64,000 nucleotides of DNA from Methylococcaceae bacterium (lineage in GTDB: Bacteria > Pseudomonadota > Gammaproteobacteria > Methylococcales > Methylomonadaceae). The notes beneath the pieces were generated by a model. That model was not told where the DNA came from, did not search any database, and saw only the letters and a program-made list of their open reading frames with translations. A program made the translations under genes and the position numbers. Below, one piece after another: positions 18,548 through 27,140 of the stretch. Positions within the stretch are counted from its first letter, which is position 1. Every line of letters begins with the position of its first letter. The DNA lies in NCBI GenBank assembly GCA_021647585.1, contig JAKIUK010000014.1, positions 4,449 to 68,448 of the forward strand. The letters are read 5' to 3'.

Positions 18548-19036
18548 ATGCCAATAGAAATAGAACATAAGTTTTTACTAAAAAATGATGACTGGCAAAA
18601 GAACATCAGCAAATCAATTCGATATAAACAAGGCTACCTTGTCAGTGACAATAAAAAGTCAGTACGAATTCGTATCTCAGACAATAAAGCATGGCTAAAT
18701 ATTAAAAGCGCAACCATCGGCACATACAGACAAGAATATGAATATGAAATACCTTTTAAAGAAGGAATAGAAATTTTAGATACATTATGCGAAAAACCAA
18801 TTATTGAAAAAACACGTCACTTTGTTACATATAAACAACAGCTATGGGAAATCGATGTTTTTGAAGGTGCTAATTTAGGCTTAATTGTAGCCGAAATTGA
18901 ATTAACTAAAATTGGTGAAAAGTTTCACAAGCCTATCTGGGCTGGTGCAGAAGTAACAGATGATTTAAGATATTACAACAACAGTTTGTGTAACAACCCC
19001 TTTAAGAACTGGGATCCTGCCAATAAGAAAAAATAA
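18548..19036 (+). CDS. CYTH domain (triphosphate tunnel metalloenzyme) protein
   Basis: 162 residues. The defining ExExK motif appears at the very start (PIEIEHKFLL), followed by the basic and acidic strands of the tunnel: VRIRISDNKAWLNIKS, EYEYEIPF and WEIDVFEGANLGLIVAEIEL. Such stand-alone proteins hydrolyse inorganic triphosphate or related polyphosphates; an adenylate cyclase activity is less likely. The ATG at 18548 was chosen over the upstream frame start at 18494 because the ExExK motif is normally within the first ten residues. Confidence 0.87.
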   Translation: MPIEIEHKFLLKNDDWQKNISKSIRYKQGYLVSDNKKSVRIRISDNKAWLNIKSATIGTYRQEYEYEIPFKEGIEILDTLCEKPIIEKTRHFVTYKQQLWEIDVFEGANLGLIVAEIELTKIGEKFHKPIWAGAEVTDDLRYYNNSLCNNPFKNWDPANKKK

Positions 19037-19075
19037 TGATTGTAATTTTCCCAAAATTGCTTTATATTTTGTTGT

Positions 19076-19768
19076 ATGAAAAAGACAACCTTTGTTGCTT
19101 TTTTGCTACTACTACTTAGTAACCTAGCATCTGCAACTAATATAACACCTGAAATAAACGACATTGAGTCTCAATGGGCACACATTTACTATGCTAAATC
19201 CATTACTGAGCAAAACAGCGGATACATAGAGCTTTTGGCACAAACGGAAAAACTAGCTAAAAAGCACCCACACTCTGTTGAATTAATGATCTGGAAAGCC
19301 ATCATTATTTCAACAAACGCAGCATTCGAAACTCCGTTTACTGCATTGGAATCAATTGACAAAGCAAAAGCATTATTAGAGGTATCAATTAAAAAGGATC
19401 CAAATGCACTTGATGGCGCAGCTTTTGTGACGCTGGGAACACTTTACTACTTAACACCAGGCTGGCCTATTTCTTATGGCGACTTCAATATGGCTGAACA
19501 ACTACTAAAAAAAGGGCTAACTATAAACCCCGATAGTATAGATGCAAATTATTTTTATGCTGATTATCTGCTTTCAAAAGACAAAATAACTGAAGCCTCG
19601 ATGTATTTAAAATTAGCTATAAAAGCCCCCATTCGAACAGAACAGTTATTTGCCGATACGCAATTAAAGAATGAAGCCTTAATTGCCTTGAAGAAAACAG
19701 AACAAAGAAAGCTAAATACAGGAAAGAACAAATTCTTATCTTTGTTTTATAGCGCAAACTCCAATTAG
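19076..19768 (+). CDS. Secreted TPR-type protein of unknown function
   Basis: A signal peptide is evident (KKTTFVAFLLLLLSNLASA, cleavage near residue 21), so the mature protein of about 210 residues is probably periplasmic. The body is helical with TPR-like pairs (NMAEQLLKKGLTINPDSIDANYFYADYLL), and a LGTLYYLTPGWPISYGD segment matches a family of small periplasmic TPR proteins sometimes linked to TRAP-T components. No transporter genes are near. It follows the CYTH gene by 40 bp and may be co-transcribed. Confidence 0.7.
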   Translation: MKKTTFVAFLLLLLSNLASATNITPEINDIESQWAHIYYAKSITEQNSGYIELLAQTEKLAKKHPHSVELMIWKAIIISTNAAFETPFTALESIDKAKALLEVSIKKDPNALDGAAFVTLGTLYYLTPGWPISYGDFNMAEQLLKKGLTINPDSIDANYFYADYLLSKDKITEASMYLKLAIKAPIRTEQLFADTQLKNEALIALKKTEQRKLNTGKNKFLSLFYSANSN

Positions 19769-19899
19769 AAGTACACCCCACCAGTATCAGCATACCCTCA
19801 TTAATTATAAGCAATCATAAACACAAAAATCCTCTTGTAAGACCTAACTTTCTGCTAATATAATCAGATTATTTTTAGACTAATAACTTGGAAAATACT

Positions 19900-20223
19900 A
19901 TGACTTTTGTCGTTACAGAAAACTGTATTAAGTGTAAATTTACCGATTGCGTTGATGTTTGCCCAGTGGATTGCTTCCATGAGGGCCCTAATTTTTTAGT
20001 AATTGACCCTGAAGAATGCATAGATTGCACTCTGTGCGAACCCGAGTGTCCTGCAGAAGCGATATTTGCTGAAGATGAACTTCCTGAGGGTCAGGAGCAC
20101 TTTATCGCCCTTAATGCTGAATTAGCGGAAAATTGGCCTGTAATAAGCGAAGTTAAAGATGGCTTAGAAGATGCTGATGAATGGAATGGAAAACCCAACA
20201 AAATTGAACTCCTGGAGAAATAA
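19900..20223 (+). CDS. fdxA: Seven-iron ferredoxin (FdxA type)
   Basis: Small electron carrier of 107 residues with two cluster motifs, CIKCKFTDCVDVCPVDCF and CIDCTLCEPECPAEAI. Both closely match Azotobacter-type FdxA, which binds one [3Fe-4S] and one [4Fe-4S] cluster. A TTG at 19888 would add four residues, but the ATG at 19900 gives the usual length. No redox partner is adjacent, so the physiological role is unassigned. Confidence 0.93.
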   Translation: MTFVVTENCIKCKFTDCVDVCPVDCFHEGPNFLVIDPEECIDCTLCEPECPAEAIFAEDELPEGQEHFIALNAELAENWPVISEVKDGLEDADEWNGKPNKIELLEK

Positions 20224-20246
20224 CTTACAACATCATTCCAACACAC

Positions 20247-20283
20247 TGCCTCAGTCAACCTGAAACTCACATGCACTGAGGCA
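20247..20283 (+). terminator. Possible terminator or structured 3' end after fdxA
   Basis: A 9-bp perfect inverted pair, TGCCTCAGT / ACTGAGGCA, with a 19-nt loop lies 23 bp after the fdxA stop. The following TTCCTCC is only weakly U-rich, so termination efficiency is doubtful. Confidence 0.4.
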
Positions 20284-20470
20284 TTCCTCCCTAGCCCTAC
20301 TACAATCTAAACACCAAGCCAACTATCTATATCTACGGCCCCAGCATAGACTCACACAACTCATTACAGAATTAACAACAGACTCAAATTGCTTCAATTT
20401 ATATATTTTCTTTGACTTACATATATAAAAAAGGAGAAGCGGCTCTGTTCTTTATTACAGCTGAATACGC

Positions 20471-20810
20471 TTTATCCTAGAAAAATCAGTGTACCGCTAA
20501 AAACTTACCAAATCAATTGAATGATATGGGTAGTCAAGATTACTGCGACCCACCCGTGTGGTGAGAGTAAGCCGCCCCATGATTTTATGAATAAATATGG
20601 ACGAAAAATACTGCAGACTCATTCTTGATATGGACTATGGCCATTAACCTATATGGAAGTAAGTAAGGGGCGTATGCAAGATGTGGAAGCTTTATCTGCA
20701 AGTGATTATTTGTCTTTGAAATACATGTATGTATTGAATGCAGAAGCATTTTACTGCCTCGCCCAGATTTTCCACAAACTTCATGTCCAACCGATTTTTC
20801 TAGGTTTATA
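20471..20810. repeat. Inverted pair of the CCTAGAAAAATCAGT dispersed motif (copy pair B)
   Basis: TTTATCCTAGAAAAATCAGT (20471-20490) and an inverted copy at about 20787-20810 (complement TATAAACCTAGAAAAATCGG) bound 340 bp. This repeats the arrangement at 17567-17740. A 52-codon frame (20653-20811) ends inside the right arm but has no recognisable homology or ribosome-binding site. The segment lies in a roughly 1-kb gene-free gap (20224-21215). Confidence 0.55.
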
Positions 20811-20905
20811 AGTAAAATACATACTCCATTAACAAATACAATTGTGTATTATTAAAACAGTTGTCACAGACCTATTTTCTGTTAAGCTCAACTTTACACA
20901 AAACC

Positions 20906-21068
20906 AGGAGGCTGTGACCGAGAATAGAAATCGTAGCAAAGGAAATCCATTGTGAATCAGTTTGTTTGATCATTTGAGTTAAATAGTTTAGGCGTGAAAC
21001 GAAAATGAACAGAATAATAGCCAAAAGAGATTTTTCTGTAGCAGGTTTACTATTCTCGGAAGCCTCCT
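20906..21068. repeat. Long-armed inverted repeat in the fdxA-rplQ gap
   Basis: AGGAGGCTGTGACCGAGAATAG-like left arm (20906-20927) and right arm CTATTCTCGGAAGCCTCCT (21050-21068) pair over 18 of about 20 positions, with three extra bases on the left. About 120 bp with no gene separates them. It could be the ends of a decayed mobile element or a structured transcript; no target duplication was seen. Confidence 0.5.
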
Positions 21069-21215
21069 AGTACTTCACTCGTGCGCCAGCAGCTAACCAC
21101 TTCTAAACCCCCTATACCCATCAATATAACAATGACAGAGTACTAGTGAAAAACTTATTTTTTTGCTTATGGAGAAAGCAATTTTATTTTAGGAAAACAC
21201 AGATACTACAGAGAC

Positions 21216-21243
21216 AAAAAAACCGGTAAAAACCGGTTTTTTT
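21216..21243. terminator. Terminator of the alpha operon (after rplQ)
   Basis: AAAAAAACCGGT and ACCGGTTTTTTT-type arms around a short A-rich loop form a perfect stem with A/T runs on both sides, so it can act on either strand. It lies 17 bp beyond the rplQ stop and ends the leftward ribosomal transcript. Confidence 0.9.
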
Positions 21244-21259
21244 GTTTTGCTAATAGAAC

Positions 21260-21643
21260 TTAGTCTTCTTCAACTAATTCAGGCTCTGGCCTATCAACCA
21301 ATTCCACATAGGCCATAGGAGCCGAATCGCCAGTTCTAAAACCACATTTTATGATTCTTAGGTAACCACCTGGACGCTCCTGATATCGAGGGCCCAACTC
21401 ATTAAACAACTTTGTTACGACGTCACGATCACGCAGTTTTGAAAAAGCTAAACGCCTTTTAGCAACAGAATCATCTTTAGATAAAGTTATTAAAGGTTCA
21501 GCAAAACCACGTAACTCTTTAGCCTTAGGTAGAGTTGTTTTGATCAGCTCATGCCTGAATAAAGATGTTGCCATATTACTGAACATAGCTTTACGATGAC
21601 TGCTATTTCTATTTAATTGTCTGCCCGTCTTACGATGTCTCAT
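21260..21643 (-). CDS. rplQ: 50S ribosomal protein L17
   Basis: 127-residue large-subunit protein with the classic MRHRKTGRQLNRNSSHRKAM N-terminus. It is the last gene of the alpha operon, 17 bp after rpoA. The C-terminus ends in an acidic VDRPEPELVEED tail, normal for gammaproteobacteria. Confidence 0.98.
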   Translation of the reverse strand: MRHRKTGRQLNRNSSHRKAMFSNMATSLFRHELIKTTLPKAKELRGFAEPLITLSKDDSVAKRRLAFSKLRDRDVVTKLFNELGPRYQERPGGYLRIIKCGFRTGDSAPMAYVELVDRPEPELVEED

Positions 21644-21660
21644 TTCTTTAGACCTTAATG

Positions 21661-22671
21661 TTAAATTGCTGTTTGGCTTTGATCAATTAAGTTTTCAGGG
21701 GGCCAGTTTTCCAGCCTCATACCCAAAGACAAACCTTTCAATGCCAAAATATCTTTAATCTCTGTAAGAGATTTTTTTCCGAGATTGGGTGTCTTTAATA
21801 ACTCAACTTCAGTACGTTGAATTAAATCACCTATATAAAAAATGTTTTCAGCTTTTAAGCAGTTAGCAGATCGCACTGTAAGCTCCAAATCATCAACTGG
21901 TCTTAATAGAACAGGATCAAATTCAGGTTCAGCTGGTACAATATCCTCAACTATCTGTTCATTTACCTTCTCAAAATCGACAAATACAGATAGTTGATCA
22001 TGCAATATAGTTGCAGCCAATTTTACAGTTTCTTCAGGATCTACAGTACCATTTGTTTCCAGTTCAATTATAAGCTTATCCAAATTCGTCCGCTGCTCAA
22101 CACGCGTACTCTCAACAGTATAAGAAACCTTGTCCACGGGACTAAAAGATGCATCCAGTAAAAGCACTCCAACCGGTGCAACCACAGTGTTTTGTTCTTT
22201 TCTTACACTTGCTGGAATATAACCTCTATTCCTTTCTACCTTAAGCTTGATATTTAAGTTTCCAGATTCTGTTAAGTTAGCAATAACAACATCAGGATTG
22301 ATAATTTCTACATCATGTGGCAAATCAATATCAGCAGCAGTTACAACTCCTGCACCTGATTTTGACAAGGTTAACTCTACTTCGTCCTTAGAATGCATGA
22401 TAATTGCTAGATTTTTTAAATTCAGCAAGATATCAATGACATCTTCCTGAACACCATCAATAGTAGTGTACTCATGCTGCACACCCTCGATTTCGACTTC
22501 AGTAACGGCACACCCAGGGACAGAAGACAACATCACTCTTCTTAATGCGTTGCCCAAAGAATGACCGAAACCTCGCTCTAAAGGCTCAATGACAATTCTT
22601 GAATGATTAACGTTATGACTGACTACCTCGACCAATTTAGGCTTAAGCAAACCAGAAAGAGTATTCTGCAT
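21661..22671 (-). CDS. rpoA: RNA polymerase alpha subunit
   Basis: 336 residues with the usual two domains. The N-terminal assembly domain includes GHSLGNALRRVMLSS. The C-terminal DNA- and activator-binding domain includes RSANCLKAENIFYIGDLIQRTEVELLKTPNLGKKSLTEIKDIL, with the DNA-contacting Arg near residue 270. It lies between rpsD and rplQ in the standard alpha operon order. Confidence 0.99.
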   Translation of the reverse strand: MQNTLSGLLKPKLVEVVSHNVNHSRIVIEPLERGFGHSLGNALRRVMLSSVPGCAVTEVEIEGVQHEYTTIDGVQEDVIDILLNLKNLAIIMHSKDEVELTLSKSGAGVVTAADIDLPHDVEIINPDVVIANLTESGNLNIKLKVERNRGYIPASVRKEQNTVVAPVGVLLLDASFSPVDKVSYTVESTRVEQRTNLDKLIIELETNGTVDPEETVKLAATILHDQLSVFVDFEKVNEQIVEDIVPAEPEFDPVLLRPVDDLELTVRSANCLKAENIFYIGDLIQRTEVELLKTPNLGKKSLTEIKDILALKGLSLGMRLENWPPENLIDQSQTAI

Positions 22672-22691
22672 AGTTTATATCTCAGTAACAA

Positions 22692-23312
22692 TTATTTAGA
22701 GTATAGTTCAACAACTAACTGCTCATTCATATCAGTGCCTAAGTCAGCACGCTCTGGAAGTGATTTAAATACACCTTCCATTTCTTTTTGATTCACTTCA
22801 ACCCATGAAGGAAATCCATATTGATCGGTTACAGTGAGAGATTCTATAATTCTCTGCTGTTTTTTTGATTTCTCTCTTATTTTAATCACATCACCAATAT
22901 TTACCTGTAAAGAAGGTATGTTGGTTATCTGATCATTGACTAAAATTGCTTTATGAGACACTAACTGACGTGCTTCTGCGCGCGTACTGGCATAGCCCAT
23001 TCTGTAGACCACATTATCGAGTCTAGATTCTAATAAATTAAGCAGATTTGAACCTGTGGCCCCTTTCTTTAAATCAGCCGCTTTATAGTAGTTTCTAAAC
23101 TGCTTTTCTAAAATTCCATAAATTCTACGTATTCTTTGTTTTGCACGTAATTGCAAAGCATAATCAGAGTTTCTTGTACGTGCAGCTCCATGCTGTCCAG
23201 GTCTTTGCTCTAGCTTACACTTCCCTTCCAGAGACTTTCCTCTGCTTTTTAATAAAAGGTCAGTACCTTCTCTACGACTTAATTTACAAGTTGGGCCAAG
23301 ATATCTTGCCAT
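22692..23312 (-). CDS. rpsD: 30S ribosomal protein S4
   Basis: 206 residues with N-terminal MARYLGPTCKLSRREG and the S4 RNA-binding domain (LESRLDNVVYRMGYASTRAEARQLVSHKAILVN). In enterobacteria S4 is the translational repressor of this operon; the same role here is inference. It has the zinc-free N-terminus. Confidence 0.98.
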   Translation of the reverse strand: MARYLGPTCKLSRREGTDLLLKSRGKSLEGKCKLEQRPGQHGAARTRNSDYALQLRAKQRIRRIYGILEKQFRNYYKAADLKKGATGSNLLNLLESRLDNVVYRMGYASTRAEARQLVSHKAILVNDQITNIPSLQVNIGDVIKIREKSKKQQRIIESLTVTDQYGFPSWVEVNQKEMEGVFKSLPERADLGTDMNEQLVVELYSK

Positions 23313-23330
23313 TTTACTACTCCAAATATT

Positions 23331-23717
23331 TTAAACGCGGCGCTTTTTAGGTGGACGACATCCATTGTGTGGAATTGGCGTTACATCAACTATATTATTG
23401 ATCTTAAAACCCAGATTATTCAACGATCTAACTGCTGATTCACGACCAGGCCCAGGACCTTTAATCATGACATCTAAATTTTTCATACCATACTCTAAAG
23501 CCACTGTCCCCGCTCTTTCAGCAGCAACCTGGGCAGCAAATGGTGTACTTTTACGCGAACCTCTAAAACCAGATCCACCTGCTGTTGCCCACGCCAGAGC
23601 ATTACCCTTTCGGTCACTAATTGTTACAATTGTATTATTAAAAGACGCATGCACATGAGCAATACCATCTGCTATTTCTTTTTTTATACGCTTTTTTATA
23701 CGTTTTTGAGTTGCCAT
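23331..23717 (-). CDS. rpsK: 30S ribosomal protein S11
   Basis: 128-residue platform protein with HVHASFNNTIVTISDRKGN and the conserved C-terminus DVTPIPHNGCRPPKKRRV. It lies in standard order between rpsM and rpsD, with short spacers on both sides. Confidence 0.98.
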   Translation of the reverse strand: MATQKRIKKRIKKEIADGIAHVHASFNNTIVTISDRKGNALAWATAGGSGFRGSRKSTPFAAQVAAERAGTVALEYGMKNLDVMIKGPGPGRESAVRSLNNLGFKINNIVDVTPIPHNGCRPPKKRRV

Positions 23718-23741
23718 TTTACTTAGCCTTTACAGAATATC

Positions 23742-24098
23742 TTATTTTCTAATTGGTTTACGAGGACCTTTTCGGGTACGCGCATTTGTTCGAGTACGCT
23801 GCCCTCTTAATGGCAAACCTCTTCTATGTCTAATACCACGAAAACAACCCAAGTCCATCAATCGCTTAATATTCATTGAGACTTCGCGTCGCAGATCACC
23901 TTCTACAGTCATTACCGAGATCGCTTTTCGTATTGTCTCTAACTGCTCTTCTGAGAGTTCTTTGATTTTTACTGAAGGTTTAATTTTAACCTGTTCACAA
24001 ATTTGTCTAGCAGTTTGACGACCAATACCATAAATTGCTGTTAAAGCTATTTCTGCGTGTTTATGGTCTGCTACATTGATTCCGGCAATACGTGCCAT
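23742..24098 (-). CDS. rpsM: 30S ribosomal protein S13
   Basis: 118 residues from the ATG at 24098 (MARIAGINVADHK), which has an AGGAG site 8 nt upstream. The frame stays open 23 codons further but that extension is unlike S13. The helix-turn-helix region IYGIGRQTARQIC and the basic tail RTRTNARTRKGPRKPIRK are intact. It opens the alpha operon proper, after rpmJ. Confidence 0.98.
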   Translation of the reverse strand: MARIAGINVADHKHAEIALTAIYGIGRQTARQICEQVKIKPSVKIKELSEEQLETIRKAISVMTVEGDLRREVSMNIKRLMDLGCFRGIRHRRGLPLRGQRTRTNARTRKGPRKPIRK

Positions 24099-24173
24099 CC
24101 AGATACTCCTACTACGGTATTCCAAAGTTAAGCGCGCAAGTATAGCATAATGACACAATATGCGCAATAAAAT

Positions 24174-24287
24174 TTACCCCTGACGCTGTTTATGACGCCC
24201 ATCTTTACAAATTACTCTTACAACACCATTTCTTTTAACTACTTTGCAATTTCTACAGATTTTTTTTACGGATGCGCGGACTTTCAC
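24174..24287 (-). CDS. rpmJ: 50S ribosomal protein L36
   Basis: 37 residues, read from the sequence between rpsM and secY: a GTG start at 24287, MKVRASVKKICRNC... and a TAA at 24174-24176. The zinc ligands are complete (C11, C14, C27, H32), so this is the zinc-binding form. An AGAGGTT site precedes the GTG. Gene order secY-rpmJ-rpsM is standard. Confidence 0.96.
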   Translation of the reverse strand: MKVRASVKKICRNCKVVKRNGVVRVICKDGRHKQRQG

Positions 24288-24307
24288 GTCGAACCTCTTT
24301 TGTTAAA

Positions 24308-25630
24308 TTATCTTTTCAGATTAGCCTTTTTCATCAGGCCATCATATTGTTGAGACATCATATGTGTTTGTAGCTGAGAAATAAAATCCATCACTACCAC
24401 AACAATGATTAATAGAGACGTACCACCAAAATAGAAAGGTACATTCCAATAGACAATCATAAATTCAGGCAACAAACATACTAAAGTAATATAAAAAGCC
24501 CCGACTAATGTCAATCGTGTCATCACTTTGTCTATGTATGCAGTAGTCTGTACTCCAGGTCTAATTCCAGGAAGGAATGCACCTGATCGTTTAAGATTAT
24601 CTGCAGTTTCTTTTGAATTAAAAACTAACGCTGTATAAAAGAAACAGAAAAATATAATTGCTGTAGCGTAAAATAGCACGTAGATGGGCTGCCCAGGAGA
24701 TAACATAGTCGAAACATCCTGTAACCAGCCAAAGCCTTCATTACTACTAAACCAACCTGCAATTGTTGAAGGAAACAAAATAATACTGGATGCAAAGATA
24801 GGTGGTATTACACCTGCCATATTAAGCTTTAAAGGTAAAAAACTACTTTGCCCCGCCATCATTTTTCGACCCTGCTGCCGCTTTGGATAATTAATGATTA
24901 TCCTGCGCTGGCCACGCTCGACAAAAACAACAAGTGCAGTCACTGCAATAGCTATCAAAAATAACAACACAATAAATGCACCATTCATTTCACCAGTACG
25001 AGCTAATTCAAGCGTACCACCAATAGCTTTAGGAAGACCTGAAACTATACCTGCAAAAATAATGAGTGATATACCATTACCTATACCACGTTCTGTTACT
25101 TGCTCCCCCAGCCACATAAGAAAAATGGTGCCCGTTACAAGAGTGATCGTTGTAATAAATATAAAACTGACACCCGGATGAATTACAACACCCAACCCAC
25201 CAGCAGTCTGATTTTGAAGAGCCATGGAAATCCCTATAGCCTGAAAAGTCGCTAAAACAACTGTTCCGTACCGGGTATATTGAGAAATTTTTCTTCGACC
25301 AGACTCCCCTTCTTTCTTAATCTGCTCCATTGTGGGAATAACGACTGTCATCAATTGCATAATAATTGATGACGATATATACGGCATAATTCCGAGGGCA
25401 AATAGACTTAAGCGCATTAAAGCACCACCGGAAAACATATTGAACATATCAAGTATAGAGCCACTTTGCTGTTCAAACATTATTGCCAATGCATTTGGAT
25501 CAATTCCTGGCACCGGTATATGGGCACCCACACGATAAACGAAGAAGGCGCCAAGTACAAATAACAACCTTGATCTCAACTCTGCAAATGCTCCGCTTTT
25601 GCTTGTCATTTCTGCTCTTGAAGTACTCAC
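24308..25630 (-). CDS. secY: Preprotein translocase subunit SecY
   Basis: Forms the protein-conducting channel of the inner membrane with SecE (encoded at 50522-50908) and SecG. The 440 residues contain ten hydrophobic segments, with the plug and pore-ring region at IPGIDP...MFNMFSGGAL and the cytoplasmic loop LKRSGAFLPGIRPG needed for SecA interaction. Its ATG directly follows the rplO stop codon, with no spacer. Confidence 0.99.
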   Translation of the reverse strand: MSTSRAEMTSKSGAFAELRSRLLFVLGAFFVYRVGAHIPVPGIDPNALAIMFEQQSGSILDMFNMFSGGALMRLSLFALGIMPYISSSIIMQLMTVVIPTMEQIKKEGESGRRKISQYTRYGTVVLATFQAIGISMALQNQTAGGLGVVIHPGVSFIFITTITLVTGTIFLMWLGEQVTERGIGNGISLIIFAGIVSGLPKAIGGTLELARTGEMNGAFIVLLFLIAIAVTALVVFVERGQRRIIINYPKRQQGRKMMAGQSSFLPLKLNMAGVIPPIFASSIILFPSTIAGWFSSNEGFGWLQDVSTMLSPGQPIYVLFYATAIIFFCFFYTALVFNSKETADNLKRSGAFLPGIRPGVQTTAYIDKVMTRLTLVGAFYITLVCLLPEFMIVYWNVPFYFGGTSLLIIVVVVMDFISQLQTHMMSQQYDGLMKKANLKR

Positions 25631-26065
25631 TTATGCCTCTACTTTGCCACCAGCAGCTACTATTGATTCCTTTGCTCCTGCAGTTAATTTCAATCCCTTG
25701 ATAGTGATAGACTTTGCTATTTCACCTGATTTAATTACTTTTACTGTTTTAGTAAAAGCAGGTACAAGATTAGCTGCAATCAATGCTTGTAAATCCACAA
25801 CATCTGATTCCAAAGAACCTACTTCATACAATGTTACTTCTGAAGAATATTTTTTAACTCTTGAACTAAAACCAACTTTAGGCAATCTACGTTGCAAAGG
25901 CATTTGACCACCCTCAAAGCCGACTTTATGGAAGCCGCCGCTACGTGATTTCTGGCCTTTATGACCTCGACCACAAGTTTTACCTAAAGTAGAACCGATT
26001 CCTCGACCTACTCTTTTAGCTTGTTTCCTGGAGCCATATGCCGACTGAATAGTATTTAAATTCAT
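25631..26065 (-). CDS. rplO: 50S ribosomal protein L15
   Basis: 144 residues with the Gly/Arg-rich extension KRVGRGIGSTLGKTCGRGHKGQKSRSGG that penetrates 23S rRNA. It overlaps the rpmD end by 4 bp and abuts secY, indicating tight translational coupling in the spc operon. Confidence 0.98.
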   Translation of the reverse strand: MNLNTIQSAYGSRKQAKRVGRGIGSTLGKTCGRGHKGQKSRSGGFHKVGFEGGQMPLQRRLPKVGFSSRVKKYSSEVTLYEVGSLESDVVDLQALIAANLVPAFTKTVKVIKSGEIAKSITIKGLKLTAGAKESIVAAGGKVEA

Positions 26066-26250
26066 GACACTTCCTCAACTTTCAGCATGTATGATACTTT
26101 ATTGATCATTCCCCTGTTTTCAGGAGTATCAATTACTTCAACTGTTTGACGTATTTTACGCAAACCCAATCCTTTTAAACATGCTCGATGACTTTTTAGC
26201 CGTCCAAACTTGCTTTTAGTCATGGTTACACTTATTTTTTTATCCGCCAT
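26062..26250 (-). CDS. rpmD: 50S ribosomal protein L30
   Basis: 62-residue protein with the L30 core SKFGRLKSHRACLKGLGLRKIRQTVEV. It overlaps rplO by 4 bp and lies 5 bp after rpsE, the standard spc order. Confidence 0.97.
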   Translation of the reverse strand: MADKKISVTMTKSKFGRLKSHRACLKGLGLRKIRQTVEVIDTPENRGMINKVSYMLKVEEVS

Positions 26251-26255
26251 GATTT

Positions 26256-26768
26256 CTATCCAATGATTTGGTCAACTGTCAAACCACGTTTAGCCGCGAT
26301 TTGTTCAGCATTTTTCATTTCAGTCAATCCTTTAATTGTTGCTCTCACAACATTAATAGGATTATTAGTACCTATGCATTTAGCCAAGACATTATGTACG
26401 CCAACAACTTCGAAAACAGCACGCATTGCGCCACCCGCGATAATACCAGTACCTTCAGAAGCAGGCTGCATATAAACTTTTGCTGCACCTGTTTCACCAG
26501 TAACTGTATACTGCAATGTTCCTTCTTTTAACTGTACCTTGCGCATGTTTTTTCTTGCTTGCTCTAGGGATTTTTGTATCGCAATAGGAACCTCTCTTGC
26601 TTTACTTACCCCGTAGCCTACTCTGCCTTGCCCGTCACCAACTACGGTCAATGCAGCAAAACCAAATACTCTACCACCTTTAACAACTTTAGCAACACGT
26701 CTAACAGAAACTAACTTTTCCTGAAAACCATCTGCACTTGCTTGACCTTGAGGTCCTGATGTAGCCAT
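26256..26768 (-). CDS. rpsE: 30S ribosomal protein S5
   Basis: 170 residues with the N-terminal double-stranded-RNA-binding domain (EKLVSVRRVAKVVKGGRVFGFAALTVVGDGQGRVGYG) and the C-terminal alpha/beta domain (GTGIIAGGAMRAVFEVVGVHN). The ribosome-fidelity and spectinomycin loop around KVVKGGR looks wild type. Confidence 0.98.
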   Translation of the reverse strand: MATSGPQGQASADGFQEKLVSVRRVAKVVKGGRVFGFAALTVVGDGQGRVGYGVSKAREVPIAIQKSLEQARKNMRKVQLKEGTLQYTVTGETGAAKVYMQPASEGTGIIAGGAMRAVFEVVGVHNVLAKCIGTNNPINVVRATIKGLTEMKNAEQIAAKRGLTVDQIIG

Positions 26769-26777
26769 TATATTCTC

Positions 26778-27131
26778 CTAGAACTTCAAACCGGCTTCAC
26801 GTGCAGCATCTGCTAATGCTTTAACACGACCATGGTATTTAAAACCCGAACGATCAAAAGCTACTTCTGTTACACCCGCTTCTAATGCTCTTTTTGCGAT
26901 AGCCTTGCCTACTGCAACTGCTGAAACAGCATTCCCCGTATTGGCTTGACTACCTTTAATTTCTGCTTCTAATGTTGAGGCACTTGCAACTGTGGCTGTA
27001 CCATCTTCACTCATAACTTGAGCATAAATATGCTGCGATGTTTTATGTACCGTGAGTCTATTAACGCCTAGCTGCTTTATTTTACTGCGTTGTCTTAACG
27101 CACGCTTTATTCGAGATGCTTTCTTATCCAT
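26778..27131 (-). CDS. rplR: 50S ribosomal protein L18
   Basis: 117-residue 5S rRNA-binding protein with N-terminal basic tail ASRIKRALRQRSKIKQLG and C-terminal AFDRSGFKYHGRVKALADAAREAGLKF. It sits in standard order between rplF and rpsE. Confidence 0.98.
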   Translation of the reverse strand: MDKKASRIKRALRQRSKIKQLGVNRLTVHKTSQHIYAQVMSEDGTATVASASTLEAEIKGSQANTGNAVSAVAVGKAIAKRALEAGVTEVAFDRSGFKYHGRVKALADAAREAGLKF

Positions 27132-27140
27132 TATCCTAAC

